Below, one piece after another: positions 36,053 through 45,108 of a stretch of 64,000 nt of DNA. Below the pieces are notes generated by a model that was given only the letters and a program-made list of their open reading frames with translations, was not told where the DNA came from and did no database searches. This stretch comes from Paraburkholderia phenazinium (GTDB taxonomy: Bacteria; Pseudomonadota; Gammaproteobacteria; Burkholderiales; Burkholderiaceae), in the NCBI RefSeq assembly GCF_900141745.1, contig NZ_FSRM01000002.1, forward strand, positions 124,001 through 188,000. Reading direction: 5' to 3'. Position 1 is the first letter of the stretch; each line of letters opens with the position of its first letter. Both the position numbers and the translations under genes were made by a program.

Positions 36053-36712
36053 ATGCGTGAACTGTTTCCCCTGTTGTTGCAGGGTACGCTCGTCACCATC
36101 GGGATCGCGGTGTGCAGCACCCTGCTCGCGATCGCCATGGCCTTCGCAGCGACTGCGGCCAGGCTCGCGCCCTGGGCGCCGTTACGCTGGATTGGCAACG
36201 TGTACGTGGAAGTGTTTCGCGGAACCTCGTTGCTGGTGCAACTATTCTGGTTCTTCTTCGTGCTGCCGCTGCCACCGTTTCATCTGGAACTGGCACCTTT
36301 CACGGTGGCTATAGTCGGACTCGGATTGCACTACGGCGCTTACGGCTCGGAAATTCTGCGCGGCGCCTTGCGCTCCGTGCCCGGCGGCCAGTTCGAAGCG
36401 GCGCTCGCGCTCAACCTGTCGCCGCTGACGCGGATGCGCCGCATCATCCTGCCGCAGGCGATGATCAATGCCTTGCCACCCGCAACCAATCTGATGATCG
36501 AGCTGCTCAAGGGCACCTCACTGGTTTCTTTGATCACGTTATCGGATCTGACCTTTCGCGCACGGCAACTCGACGAGGCCACCTTCAAGACTGCGCAGAT
36601 TTTTACGCTCACGCTGGTGATCTATTTCGTGCTCGCGCAAATCCTTGTAGCGCTGATGCGGTATTTCGAGCGGCGTGCGAGTCATGGCATGAGCCAGAGG
36701 GCCGTCCGATGA
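36053..36712 (+). CDS. ehuC: EhuC: ABC importer permease
   Basis: A 219-residue membrane permease of the HisMQ/GlnP type with about five helices. The EAA loop is visible at EAALALNLSPLTRMRRIILPQA (about 119-140). ATG 36053 follows GAGGAA; the longer in-frame start is rejected. Its stop overlaps the ehuD start. With EhuD it forms the transmembrane channel of the ectoine importer. Confidence 0.92.
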   Translation: MRELFPLLLQGTLVTIGIAVCSTLLAIAMAFAATAARLAPWAPLRWIGNVYVEVFRGTSLLVQLFWFFFVLPLPPFHLELAPFTVAIVGLGLHYGAYGSEILRGALRSVPGGQFEAALALNLSPLTRMRRIILPQAMINALPPATNLMIELLKGTSLVSLITLSDLTFRARQLDEATFKTAQIFTLTLVIYFVLAQILVALMRYFERRASHGMSQRAVR

Positions 36713-37368
36713 ACAGCTTCTTCGATCTGCACTATGCTGCGCACATCCTGCCAGCGCTGCTGCGCGCATCGCTCTATACGGTTCTCATCACGATGGTCGG
36801 CTTTGCGATCGCGCTGGTGCTCGGCCTTGTGTTGGCGATCTTGCGCCGCAGCCATCTCAAGCCGCTGTCGCGGGGAGTCGGCTTCGTCGTTGAATTTATC
36901 CGCAGCACGCCACTGCTGATTCAGGTGTACGTACTGTTCTATGTGCTACCGGTATATGGCATCACCATGTCCGCACTGACGGCCGGTACGGTCGGCATCG
37001 CGCTGCATTATGCGTGCTACACCTCCGAGGTGTACCGCGCGGGGCTCAACGGCGTGGCGCGCGGCCAGTGGGAAGCTGCCTGCGCGCTGTCGCTTTCGCC
37101 GTGGCGCACATATAGCGGCGTGATCCTGCCACAAGCGATCCGCGCCGTGATTCCGGCGCTTGGCAATTACCTCGTCGCGATGTTCAAGGACACGCCCGTG
37201 CTCTCGGCAATCACCGTCGTCGAACTGATGCAGCAGGCCAAGAATATCGGCTCGGAAACGTTCCGCTATCTGGAGCCGATCACGATGGCGGGCCTGTTCT
37301 TCCTCCTTATCAGCGTCACATTTGCACAACTTGTGCGGCGCCTCGAGTTCAGGCTGAGGCTGCCATGA
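36709..37368 (+). CDS. ehuD: EhuD: ABC importer permease
   Basis: A 219-residue second permease with about five helices and its own EAA loop (EAACALSLSPWRTYSGVILPQA). The start ATG overlaps the ehuC stop by four bases and the stop overlaps the ehuA start by four bases, so the three genes are translationally coupled. Coding continues in this frame far upstream only as a shadow of ehuC. Confidence 0.92.
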   Translation: MNSFFDLHYAAHILPALLRASLYTVLITMVGFAIALVLGLVLAILRRSHLKPLSRGVGFVVEFIRSTPLLIQVYVLFYVLPVYGITMSALTAGTVGIALHYACYTSEVYRAGLNGVARGQWEAACALSLSPWRTYSGVILPQAIRAVIPALGNYLVAMFKDTPVLSAITVVELMQQAKNIGSETFRYLEPITMAGLFFLLISVTFAQLVRRLEFRLRLP

Positions 37369-38252
37369 AGACCGATACCGAAACATCCACCCCGTTGCAG
37401 CCGGATGCCCCCGTGATGGAGAAAGAGATGAACCGAGATCCCGCAGACGTGTTGAGCACGGCAGCAGGCTGTGAAGCCGAGGCGCCGATGGTCCGGTTCG
37501 CCGGCGTAACCAAGCGCTATGGCGCGCTCACGGTGCTCGACAGCCTTGATCTGGAAATCGCCCGCAACGAGAAAGTGGCCATCATCGGGCCAAGCGGCTC
37601 TGGCAAGTCGACGCTGCTACGCGTGCTGATGACGCTGGATCCGCTAACCGGCGGTACGATCGAAGTCGACGGCGAGCCGCTTACGCATATGTGCAAGAAC
37701 GGCGAACTGGTACCGGCCTCCGTGCGGCATCTGCGCCGCGTGCGCAGCAAGATCGGTATGGTGTTTCAAAGCTTTAACCTGTTTCCGCATATGACCGCGC
37801 TCGCCAATACCATCGAAGCACCCATGCGCGTGCATGACCTTTCCCGCAAGGAGGCAACCGACCGCGCGCGGGAGCTGCTGTCGCTGGTAGGACTGGAAGA
37901 CAAATGCGATCACTACCCGTCGCAACTGTCGGGTGGCCAGCAGCAACGCGTGGCCATTGCACGAGCGCTGGCGATGCGCCCAAAAGTAATGCTGTTCGAC
38001 GAAGTGACGTCCGCGCTCGATCCCGAGTTATGCGGCGAAGTACTCAATGTGATCCGCCGCCTCGGGAGCGAGCACAACCTGACGATGCTGATGGTCACGC
38101 ACCAGATGGGTTTTGCGCGCGAATTCGCGGACCGCGTCTGCTTCTTTTCGGAGGGGAAGATCCTCGAGCAGGGAACGCCCCAGCAATTTTTCGCTGCGCC
38201 TCAGCACCAACGGACCCAGCAGTTCTTGCGGGCAGTGCGTGAGGCGATCTGA
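37365..38252 (+). CDS. ehuA: EhuA: ABC importer ATP-binding protein
   Basis: A 295-residue ABC ATPase with Walker A GPSGSGKST (75-83), signature LSGGQQQR (about 187) and Walker B VMLFDEVTSALD (about 210). The closest functional group is the polar amino-acid/ectoine importers. An N-terminal extension of about 40 residues before the ABC core is hydrophilic and poorly conserved in type; an internal start (Met at residue 18 or 22) is possible. Completes the ehuBCDA operon. Confidence 0.92.
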   Translation: MKTDTETSTPLQPDAPVMEKEMNRDPADVLSTAAGCEAEAPMVRFAGVTKRYGALTVLDSLDLEIARNEKVAIIGPSGSGKSTLLRVLMTLDPLTGGTIEVDGEPLTHMCKNGELVPASVRHLRRVRSKIGMVFQSFNLFPHMTALANTIEAPMRVHDLSRKEATDRARELLSLVGLEDKCDHYPSQLSGGQQQRVAIARALAMRPKVMLFDEVTSALDPELCGEVLNVIRRLGSEHNLTMLMVTHQMGFAREFADRVCFFSEGKILEQGTPQQFFAAPQHQRTQQFLRAVREAI

Positions 38253-38302
38253 CCGCGGTTGCGTCGTGCCATCGCGGAAGTAAGACTCAACAGCCGGGTC
38301 CA

Positions 38303-39706
38303 TCATGCGCGGCCCCGGCTACCCTTTGCGATCTCATCGCCACTACCCTGCGGCAGACGCGCCGTAACAGGAATCGAACCGACCGAGAACAAACCCACCA
38401 CCAGAAACGCTGGCCAGAAGTCCGACCACACAATCGCCGGATGACCCTGCAGATGGTGCGAAATCTCCAGCACGATACCGCCGATCGTCACGCCGAGCCC
38501 AAGCGAGATCTGCTGGATCACGCTCGCCACGCTAGTGGCACGGCCGATGTCGCGGGCAGGGATATCCGCATAAGCCAGCGTATTCAGCGAGGTGAACTGC
38601 AGCGACGGGAAGAAGCCGCCGAACAGCACGATGCACCAGATTGCCCAATGCGGCATGCCGGGGAAAAACAGTCCGTAGACCGCGATCGCCAAGCCCGCCA
38701 GGCCCGCATTGACCATCAGCACCTGGCGAAATCCGAAGCGCTCCAGCACCCGCGAGGCGGCCGCCTTCATGAAGAACGCGCCGAACGCTGAAGCACAGGT
38801 AATTGAACCTGACACGAAGGCCGTCATGCCAAGCCCTTCCTGCAACGCTAATGGCAGCAGAAACGGCACCGCGCCAAGACCAATGCGAAACAGCGAGCCA
38901 CCCAGCACGCTTGCATGGAAGCTCGGAATGCGCAGCAGACGCAGATCGAGCACCGGCAGTTCAACACGGCTCGCATACAACCAGTACACGAGCAGCAACG
39001 CGGCGCCGGCCACGCACATACCGAGCGACAGACTGTTCGACACCAGTTCGCCGCCCACCAGCGACGCGCCCAGCATAAACAGCGAAGCGCCGGCCGCCGA
39101 CAATACGAAACCGAACCAGTCGAGCCGTCCCGGATGCGCCTCGTGGACATTGGCGATGTGCCTGTTCGTGAGCCAGATGCCGAGCACGCCGATCGGAATG
39201 TTGATGAAAAAGATCAGGCGCCAATGCAGATACGTGGTGATGAAGCCGCCGAGCGGCGGCCCAAGCACGGGGCCGAGCAACGCGGGCACCGTCAGGTAGT
39301 TCATGGCCCGGATGAACTCCGACTTCGGCAGCGAGCGGAAAATAATGATGCGTCCGACCGGCACCATCAACGCACCGCCAAGCCCCTGCACGAAGCGCGC
39401 AAACACAAACGTGCCGAGCGAACTCGATGCAGCGCACATCAGCGAGCCGGTCATGAAGATGCCGATTGCCGTGCGAAACACCGTGCGTGAGCCGAAGCGG
39501 TCGGCCACCCAACCGCAGATGGGAATAAAGACGCCGAGGCCGATCACATAACTCGTGATGGCAAGCTTAAGGGTAATGGGACTTTGGCCGAGGTCGCGCG
39601 CGAGGACGGGGAGCGACGTCACGATGACTGTGCCGTCCACGTTTTCCATGAACATCGCACATGCGACGATCAACGGGACGATGAATGCACCCAGGGCGAG
39701 AGGCAT
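38303..39706 (-). CDS. DHA2-family MFS multidrug exporter (EmrB/QacA-like)
   Basis: A 467-residue, about 14-helix drug:H+ antiporter. The DHA2 signature is seen in MENVDGTVIVTSLPVLARDLG (TM1), GWVADRFGSRTVFRTAI (loop 2-3) and VPALLGPVLGPPLGGFI (motif C of TM5). It should expel toxic compounds, though the substrate is unknown. ATG 39706 is preferred to an upstream TTG (39769), with no strong ribosome site for either. It is convergent with ehuA. Confidence 0.87.
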   Translation of the reverse strand: MPLALGAFIVPLIVACAMFMENVDGTVIVTSLPVLARDLGQSPITLKLAITSYVIGLGVFIPICGWVADRFGSRTVFRTAIGIFMTGSLMCAASSSLGTFVFARFVQGLGGALMVPVGRIIIFRSLPKSEFIRAMNYLTVPALLGPVLGPPLGGFITTYLHWRLIFFINIPIGVLGIWLTNRHIANVHEAHPGRLDWFGFVLSAAGASLFMLGASLVGGELVSNSLSLGMCVAGAALLLVYWLYASRVELPVLDLRLLRIPSFHASVLGGSLFRIGLGAVPFLLPLALQEGLGMTAFVSGSITCASAFGAFFMKAAASRVLERFGFRQVLMVNAGLAGLAIAVYGLFFPGMPHWAIWCIVLFGGFFPSLQFTSLNTLAYADIPARDIGRATSVASVIQQISLGLGVTIGGIVLEISHHLQGHPAIVWSDFWPAFLVVGLFSVGSIPVTARLPQGSGDEIAKGSRGRA

Positions 39707-39868
39707 TGGCGAGACGACGGTTGACGAAACCGTCGGCGTAAAGGTGCAATTATCGCATTGCCCCGGCAACAGATGTTGTTAAGGAAGGTGATTTGCACAG
39801 CACAGCATGCTGTGATGACCCTGCGCGGAATCTGTGCGAGATGGTTGAGGATGCAACGAAGCGCGCAG

Positions 39869-39898
39869 AAAAGAAATGTGCCGGCATCAGCCGGCACA
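39869..39898 (-). terminator. Terminator of the phosphodiester-lipid candidate operon
   Basis: A 9-bp stem TGTGCCGGC/GCCGGCACA with loop ATCA (39877-39898), followed in the minus direction by a T-rich tract (TTTCTTTTC). It lies 32 bp after the nucleotidyltransferase stop and closes that operon. Confidence 0.8.
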
Positions 39899-39930
39899 CT
39901 CACATCGCATAGAAAGGCGGGAAGCGAAGC

Positions 39931-40695
39931 TTAACGCGGCGCCATGACCAGCGGCTGCAATTGCGGCAGGATCTCGGTACGGGCACGCACGACGTCATTC
40001 GGGAAGTCGATCTCGATCCACGGTGCGCCGGTCACGTCGGCAGTATCGAACACCTGGCTGCCCTCGAGCAGCAGATCGCGCACGGCCTCTTCGTGTGGCA
40101 GATTCGAGCGGCCGCTGTCGATGTAGCCCGCCACGATCTGCGCAAAGCGCTGCGCCGTTTGCTCGCGGAAACGGAAGAACCCGACCGACTCGCCAATCGT
40201 GTCGTATTCGAGGTTCACCGCGAGCTGCTTGCGCAACTCGACCGGCACGCCGTCTTTCAGACACAGCTTGACGGGCTCGTCGCCCGCTTCGAAATCACGG
40301 TCGATCAGCAGCCGGTTTGCCGTCTCGCCCGCCACCAGGGCATTCAGGATGCGCTCGTCATACAGCACGTCGGCGTCCATCAGCAAGACGTCGCCGCCGC
40401 GCGTCAATGCGTCCGCTACGGTGTGCACCGTCAGCACGCTGCCGAGGTCGAAACGCGGATTGATCACCGTCTCGACCGGGTGCGGCCAGTTGATGCGCTT
40501 CAGCTCTGCCGCGACCAGTTCCGGCTGGAAACCGAGCGCCAGCACGACGTCGGTCACGCCAGCGGTTTCGAGCATCTGCAGATGCCGCTCGAGCAGGCTC
40601 ACGCCGTCGAACTGCAGCAGACACTTCGGGAACTGTTCACCAGGCGGAAGCTGGAGACGCAGGCCAAGGCCCGCAGCGAGAATAATGGCACGCAT
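39931..40695 (-). CDS. Nucleotidyltransferase (NTP-transferase family)
   Basis: A 254-residue sugar-phosphate or alcohol-phosphate nucleotidyltransferase. It has the nucleotide-binding opening MRAIILAAGLGLRL and the PKCLLQFDG loop, then a metal-binding DADV motif (about 112-115). Such enzymes make activated NDP donors; in the pathway with a CDP-alcohol phosphatidyltransferase the product would most simply be a CDP-linked headgroup. ATG 40695 follows an AAAGGGA site; a longer in-frame reading overlaps the flippase-like gene and is rejected. It is the last gene of the four-gene operon. Confidence 0.85.
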   Translation of the reverse strand: MRAIILAAGLGLRLQLPPGEQFPKCLLQFDGVSLLERHLQMLETAGVTDVVLALGFQPELVAAELKRINWPHPVETVINPRFDLGSVLTVHTVADALTRGGDVLLMDADVLYDERILNALVAGETANRLLIDRDFEAGDEPVKLCLKDGVPVELRKQLAVNLEYDTIGESVGFFRFREQTAQRFAQIVAGYIDSGRSNLPHEEAVRDLLLEGSQVFDTADVTGAPWIEIDFPNDVVRARTEILPQLQPLVMAPR

Positions 40696-40708
40696 GCGCG
40701 GTCCCTTT

Positions 40709-41725
40709 CTAAAAGTAAGATTTGTCGACAGCCGGCACCTGCGTCGCGCGCCGACGCTGCCAGTTTCTTTCACTGAAATGCAAGTACAACAGGCCCGGCA
40801 AGCCAAGCAGGAGCTCACGGGCGCGCTTGGCAAGCGACAGCGCCAGCGCCGCCTCCGGCGGCAAGCCGACAAGCGGCGCGAGCAGCAGATAACCGCCCTC
40901 CTGCACGCCAAGCGAACCGGGAATCGCAAACGCAGCGCCGCGAATTGCCTGACCCAGGCTTTCGAGCAGCAACGCATCGATCCAGCCCACCGGATGACCG
41001 AGGAAGCGCAGCGCAAGCCACACTTCCACGGTGCCGACGATCCAGCCTACCAGGCTCAGCGCAAAACTCGCCAACACGCGGGCGCGGTCGCGATAGAGCG
41101 CCTGCACGGCACCATCGACGGCATCGGCGCGCATCGTGAGCGATGACCAGTCGCGCTTGCCGAACACCTTCGACACCACCCGCAAAAGCCGTCCAAACAG
41201 GCCGCGGCGCTGGGCGAAGAAGAACAGCGCAATCATTCCGGCGAGTATAGCGGTGGCAATAAAAGTTGCGGTGCGCAGATCGTGCAGCGCGCCTTGCGCC
41301 GCGTAGGCGCCGAACAGCAGCAGGCCGAGCACGGCAAAAACGATTTGCGCGAGCGCCTGCAGCGTGGTGCTGACCGTGATCGCGGCGGCCGCATCGCGCA
41401 TGCGCATGCCGCGTTGCGACAGTTGCCGCACGATCACCACAGGGCCGCCAATCTGTCCGGCCGGCAACAGGCTGTTGACCGACTCGCCGGTCCAGCGCGC
41501 CAGCAGCGCATCGAGCGCGCTTACACCGTCGCGCCGGCGGTCGAACAGCACGGCGATCGCCGCCGAATCGAGCACCAGCGGCACGAGATGGAATGCGGCC
41601 ACCAGCGCCAGGCCCCAACCGGCCGCCATCAGCGTCGACGTAACGGAACCAAGGCCCTGCCAGGCGAGCAGCGCGACGAACAGCGCCACGCCGATCGTCA
41701 GCAGGATCACGGCCGCGCGAGTCAT
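40709..41725 (-). CDS. Flippase-like integral membrane protein (lysylphosphatidylglycerol synthase TM family)
   Basis: A 338-residue protein with about eight transmembrane segments, resembling the membrane half of MprF and HpnL/UPF0104 proteins (LPAGQIGGPVVIVRQL, IPGSLGVQEGGYLLLAPLVGLPPEAALALSLAKR). Related proteins move lipids across the inner membrane. The catalytic synthase half of MprF is absent. ATG 41725 overlaps the upstream oxygenase stop by four bases, implying translational coupling. Its likely job is to flip the product of this operon. Confidence 0.83.
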   Translation of the reverse strand: MTRAAVILLTIGVALFVALLAWQGLGSVTSTLMAAGWGLALVAAFHLVPLVLDSAAIAVLFDRRRDGVSALDALLARWTGESVNSLLPAGQIGGPVVIVRQLSQRGMRMRDAAAAITVSTTLQALAQIVFAVLGLLLFGAYAAQGALHDLRTATFIATAILAGMIALFFFAQRRGLFGRLLRVVSKVFGKRDWSSLTMRADAVDGAVQALYRDRARVLASFALSLVGWIVGTVEVWLALRFLGHPVGWIDALLLESLGQAIRGAAFAIPGSLGVQEGGYLLLAPLVGLPPEAALALSLAKRARELLLGLPGLLYLHFSERNWQRRRATQVPAVDKSYF

Positions 41726-42543
41726 GCGCCGGCCCCTTTGCCTTTGACCATCTGACGGAACACCTGGCGGAAGCCGAAGTAGGCGATCGCGTCTTTCATG
41801 TTCGAGATGAAACGCCGCCACGGGCGCATGTTCGGATCGGTAACGTATTCAAACGTCAGCGAGACGCGGAATTCGTTGGCGCCAGCCGGCGTGATGCGGT
41901 GGCGCAGCTTGTCGCCGTCGAAAAACACCAGGCCGCCCGGTGGAATCTGCACGGAGCCCGGCACGTCCGGCACGTCCGGGTTGCGCGTGTGCAGTTCGTA
42001 ATCGAGACGGCACGACGACTCGTCGATCACGCCAAGCAGCAGCGTATAGCGACGGCCGTCGTAGTAAGAGGTGTCGTAGTGCCAGCCAATATGGTCGCCC
42101 GGCCGCATGTAGTAGTACAGCGCATAGGCGTGCGGATCGTCCGCCGGCGAAACCATCAGCTTGTCGCCGCTCAACTGCTCCAGCCAGCCGATCAGCTCTT
42201 TCGAGCGATACAGCTCGGCAATGAATGGCGCGAGACGGTCGATCGTGTGACGGCTGACACTGCCGCCCTGCTTGTGCCCCGGCAGGTAATTGCGGTTCAC
42301 CTCGTCGAGCAACGCGCGGGCGCTATGCACCAGTTGCGCCGTCACCTCGGGCGCCAGGAAGTCTTCCATGTAGAGGAAGGCGCCCTGATCGGCGAATTCC
42401 TTGCGCAGACCGGCTGTGTCGAACTGGCGTGTACGGCCGGCGACTGCGCGATCCGCCTCGGGAGCGGCCGCGGGCGCTGGTGCGCCGGACACCTGCTGGA
42501 ACGACGCCTGCCTGACCACGTGCTCTTCGGCCTGCGTACTCAT
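41722..42543 (-). CDS. Fe(II)/2-oxoglutarate-dependent oxygenase
   Basis: A 273-residue soluble oxygenase. The facial triad is visible as HYD in IGWHYDTSYYDGRRYTLLLGV (about 151-153) and a distal His in KLRHRITPAG (about 214), followed by the 2OG-binding Arg in EFRVSLTFEY. The fold resembles prolyl hydroxylases. A disordered Ala/Pro-rich N-terminal tail spans about 1-38. It starts by overlapping the CDP-alcohol phosphatidyltransferase stop by four bases. It probably hydroxylates the lipid or headgroup of the operon's product, which is inference. Confidence 0.85.
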   Translation of the reverse strand: MSTQAEEHVVRQASFQQVSGAPAPAAAPEADRAVAGRTRQFDTAGLRKEFADQGAFLYMEDFLAPEVTAQLVHSARALLDEVNRNYLPGHKQGGSVSRHTIDRLAPFIAELYRSKELIGWLEQLSGDKLMVSPADDPHAYALYYYMRPGDHIGWHYDTSYYDGRRYTLLLGVIDESSCRLDYELHTRNPDVPDVPGSVQIPPGGLVFFDGDKLRHRITPAGANEFRVSLTFEYVTDPNMRPWRRFISNMKDAIAYFGFRQVFRQMVKGKGAGA

Positions 42544-43223
42544 TGACTAACCTGCATCTGACTGGTCTCGGCCACGGGGCGTGCATTGCGACGCAGCGCG
42601 CGGCGATAGTCGACGATCACCCAGATGGCAAAAAGCGGCGCGCCGATCGAAGCAGCCACCACGAACGGCGTGATGATGCCCGTCAGCGTGACGAGTGGCA
42701 GCAGGTACAGCACGTCTTCGGTCTCGAAACCGGCCACCGATGCCTGTTTGGTGCCCGATTTTCCTTCCATGTCTTCAATCCGCATACGCAGGAAGAAAAT
42801 CACGGCGACCGCCACTCCGGCCAGTCCTCCAAGGAACCCGCCCGGCAAGACCCGGCCGACTTCGTGCACCGGGCCAATGCCAAGGCCCAAGCCAACGAAC
42901 AGCAGGACCGTCACCAGGGCGTCGCACGCCAGATCGTAAAAATGACCGATCCGGCTCGACTTGCCGCTGATGCGCGCGAGCTCGCCGTCCGTGTGGTCGA
43001 CGAAGTTCGACAGCACGATCAGCAGTGCGCCTGCATTGGCCCATACAAACCCGCCACGGGCCAAGCCCAGCGCGCCCGCGACGCCGATCAGGAGGCGCAG
43101 GGTGGTCAGGTGATTAGGGGTGACAAACGTGTTCACCAGCGGCGTCACGAGCCGGCGGGCAAGTCTCGCGTCCCACGTTTTTGGGACCGGAACGTTTTTT
43201 AGGGCTATTGGTCGCGAATTCAT
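42540..43223 (-). CDS. CDP-alcohol phosphatidyltransferase family protein
   Basis: A 227-residue inner-membrane enzyme carrying the complete CDP-OH-P signature D-x2-D-G-x2-A-R-x8-G-x3-D-x3-D within DHTDGELARISGKSS and the following GHFYDLACD (about 77-102), with about five further helices. The family joins CDP-activated alcohol and an acceptor alcohol to give a phosphodiester. The first helix is preceded by a cytosolic TPNHLTTLRL region. It is the first gene of the operon; no clear ribosome site stands before ATG 43223, so the true start could be different. Substrates unknown. Confidence 0.87.
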   Translation of the reverse strand: MNSRPIALKNVPVPKTWDARLARRLVTPLVNTFVTPNHLTTLRLLIGVAGALGLARGGFVWANAGALLIVLSNFVDHTDGELARISGKSSRIGHFYDLACDALVTVLLFVGLGLGIGPVHEVGRVLPGGFLGGLAGVAVAVIFFLRMRIEDMEGKSGTKQASVAGFETEDVLYLLPLVTLTGIITPFVVAASIGAPLFAIWVIVDYRRALRRNARPVAETSQMQVSQ

Positions 43224-43449
43224 AACCCGGAAATATATACGGTTACAGGAAATCTTGCTCTTCTCCGCAACAAAAATCCCTCTAACCGTTGACAGGAGCG
43301 GACTTCAGCACGAATCCCCGAACGTTGGTAAAGTGCGAATCCAGTTGCGCCTGTAACGCCGTGTAATCCAGATGCGCAACCCGCGCGGCGGCCCTTCCAG
43401 CCTTGCCGTGCGGCGAATTTGCCATTTCGACCACGCTACCCTGAAGGCC

Positions 43450-43890
43450 ATGAAGCACGTTTTTTCCATCGCCCTGCTCGTCTTGTCTGCGACAGCCCTG
43501 CCGCTTGCCGGCCACGCCGCCACGGCGCTCGACGCGTCGCTTGCCTGCAACGAATCCGGACATCAGTTCATCGCGGACCTCGCCCAGCAGCAACTGATCG
43601 AGGCAACGCCGATGCGCGTCGAAAGCAATTCGATCAATGCATTCAAGCCGGCCAAAAGCGCCGACCTGACCGCCTTCGGCTTTCACGTGTTCGCGGTGGT
43701 CGGCTTCGAGAAGGACGATCCGATGTTCCGTACCGGCGACGGCGAGCCGCTTGCCAATTCAGCTTACGGCGCCGTGGTGTGGGGCAGCGATTCGAGCGTG
43801 CAGGAGGCGGTCACGCAGGCCGGCAGCACGGCGGCAATCGTGCATCACGTCGCCCCGCACGTTACGGCAATTTTCTGCAAGCGGAATTGA
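43450..43890 (+). CDS. Small exported protein of unknown function
   Basis: A 146-residue exported protein: signal peptide about 1-23 (cleavage after GHA). Two cysteines are present in the mature chain (C32 in ACNES and one near the end in FCKRN) and could form a disulfide. No domain recognised; a mixed alpha/beta pattern is plausible (FGFHVFAVVGF). Start at ATG 43450 chosen because it opens the signal peptide. It diverges from the CDP-alcohol phosphatidyltransferase gene. Confidence 0.65.
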   Translation: MKHVFSIALLVLSATALPLAGHAATALDASLACNESGHQFIADLAQQQLIEATPMRVESNSINAFKPAKSADLTAFGFHVFAVVGFEKDDPMFRTGDGEPLANSAYGAVVWGSDSSVQEAVTQAGSTAAIVHHVAPHVTAIFCKRN

Positions 43891-43941
43891 GAACGGGTGC
43901 GAGCGCCGCGCCCGGAGATCTCACCCCGGTTTGGCGCGGAC

Positions 43942-44478
43942 TCAGCCCGGACGCCGAAAGCCGTCTGCCACCCACGCGGTAGCGTTTGCTTTGCCTAGCT
44001 TGAAGTTAGGCGCCACTTTCACCTGCGCGAGCTGTTCGCCAAAAGCGTCGAACGCGGTCAACAACGCGTAGGGATCATCTTCGCTCGGCACGATGTCGAG
44101 CGTGACCGCCAGTTCCCCGTCGCCGGACGGCGAATCCACTGTGACCCGTTTGTGCAGCATGGCGTGCAGCTGCTGCTCATGGCGGCGCAATACCTCCGAC
44201 GCCGTCTTCACCAACGTATTGAAAGCACCCGTATCGAGCGGTTTCGGGTTCTTCTTGTCACGTCCCATCGTCCATGGTCCGACCAGCGCAGGCTCCGCCT
44301 CGCCGTCCTTGATCATTTCCACCGCCCAGCCGTCGTCGTCTTCGTTCTTGATGACGCGCGCCGTCCAGCCGTCATCGCGCCACAAACGCGCTTCGTGCTG
44401 GATCTCGGGCACGTCGGGGAGGTCTTCCGTCGCGGAATCGGCCGCGGTGTCGGGCGAAGGAAGGGACTTGTCGGTCAT
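43942..44478 (-). CDS. Conserved hypothetical protein
   Basis: A 178-residue soluble acidic protein without membrane segments or signal peptide. The N-terminal ~25 residues are low-complexity and acidic; the rest has a two-part pattern, with a WRDDGWTARVIKNEDDDGWAVEMIKDG segment that could be a small beta-sheet domain. I recognise no function. It is convergent with the small exported protein gene. Confidence 0.7.
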   Translation of the reverse strand: MTDKSLPSPDTAADSATEDLPDVPEIQHEARLWRDDGWTARVIKNEDDDGWAVEMIKDGEAEPALVGPWTMGRDKKNPKPLDTGAFNTLVKTASEVLRRHEQQLHAMLHKRVTVDSPSGDGELAVTLDIVPSEDDPYALLTAFDAFGEQLAQVKVAPNFKLGKANATAWVADGFRRPG

Positions 44479-45108
44479 TGCAGGGTCGCTCAGGTTTGGA
44501 ACAGGTTCATCAGCACAGGGCTCAGGGTTCGATTCTACCTGTCCGCGCGACCGCCAAGGACGGCCTACGCCTTTCAGCCAAGGTGGCCGATTGTTTCCAT
44601 TTATAGAAAAATGTTTTTCGAAATTACCAGGAACTTATAATCGAATTCAATACAGAATAAAAAAACGCGGCCCGAAGGCCGCGTATAAACAGATGAAAAA
44701 GACACCCTCGGTCAAAGGGTGCGCTTAATTGTAAATCGAGTAACCCGGCGTAATCGCAACAACAAATGGAATAATCTCTTTCGCGAAACTTAAGAATCGA
44801 AATCCTGTCGCCCGGCCAACAGCCCGTAAGTCGCTGAGCCGCCAGGGACGGGCGTCGCGCACGTGCAACATCAAAACAGTTGACAACATCGTGACGCCCA
44901 ATAAATCAAACAGAAATTCACTTTATTTACTTGCACTTACGTCTGATCAAACGCGCCATTCCTGATTCGGAAAAGCATTGTTGCGTCATACAACGCAAAT
45001 CAATGGATTAGACGGAATACACTTCGCTGCGAATCACTAGGCGGCCGGCGGCGTCGGCATTAAGTCCTATATCGCGATTCTCTACGGACTGTCTCGGAGT
45101 TAAAAAGC
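44479..45108. other. Large intergenic region before the second porin
   Basis: 630 bp without a convincing gene. It contains a strong minus-strand terminator (44657-44684) with no annotated minus-strand gene feeding it, a second hairpin CACCCT-N7-AGGGTG (44702-44720), and the porin promoter at the right end. A small RNA is possible. Confidence 0.5.
44657..44684 (-). terminator. Orphan intrinsic terminator
   Basis: An 8-bp stem ACGCGGCC/GGCCGCGT with a TTCG tetraloop (read on the minus strand) followed by TTTTTT. It is a textbook terminator, but the only gene to its right is the porin on the opposite strand, so the transcript it ends is unknown. Confidence 0.75.

Noticed and set aside
40709..41821. 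Longer version of the flippase-like protein starting at 41821
   Set aside because: The extra 32 residues are hydrophilic and overlap the oxygenase; ATG 41725 with a 4-bp overlap is much better supported.
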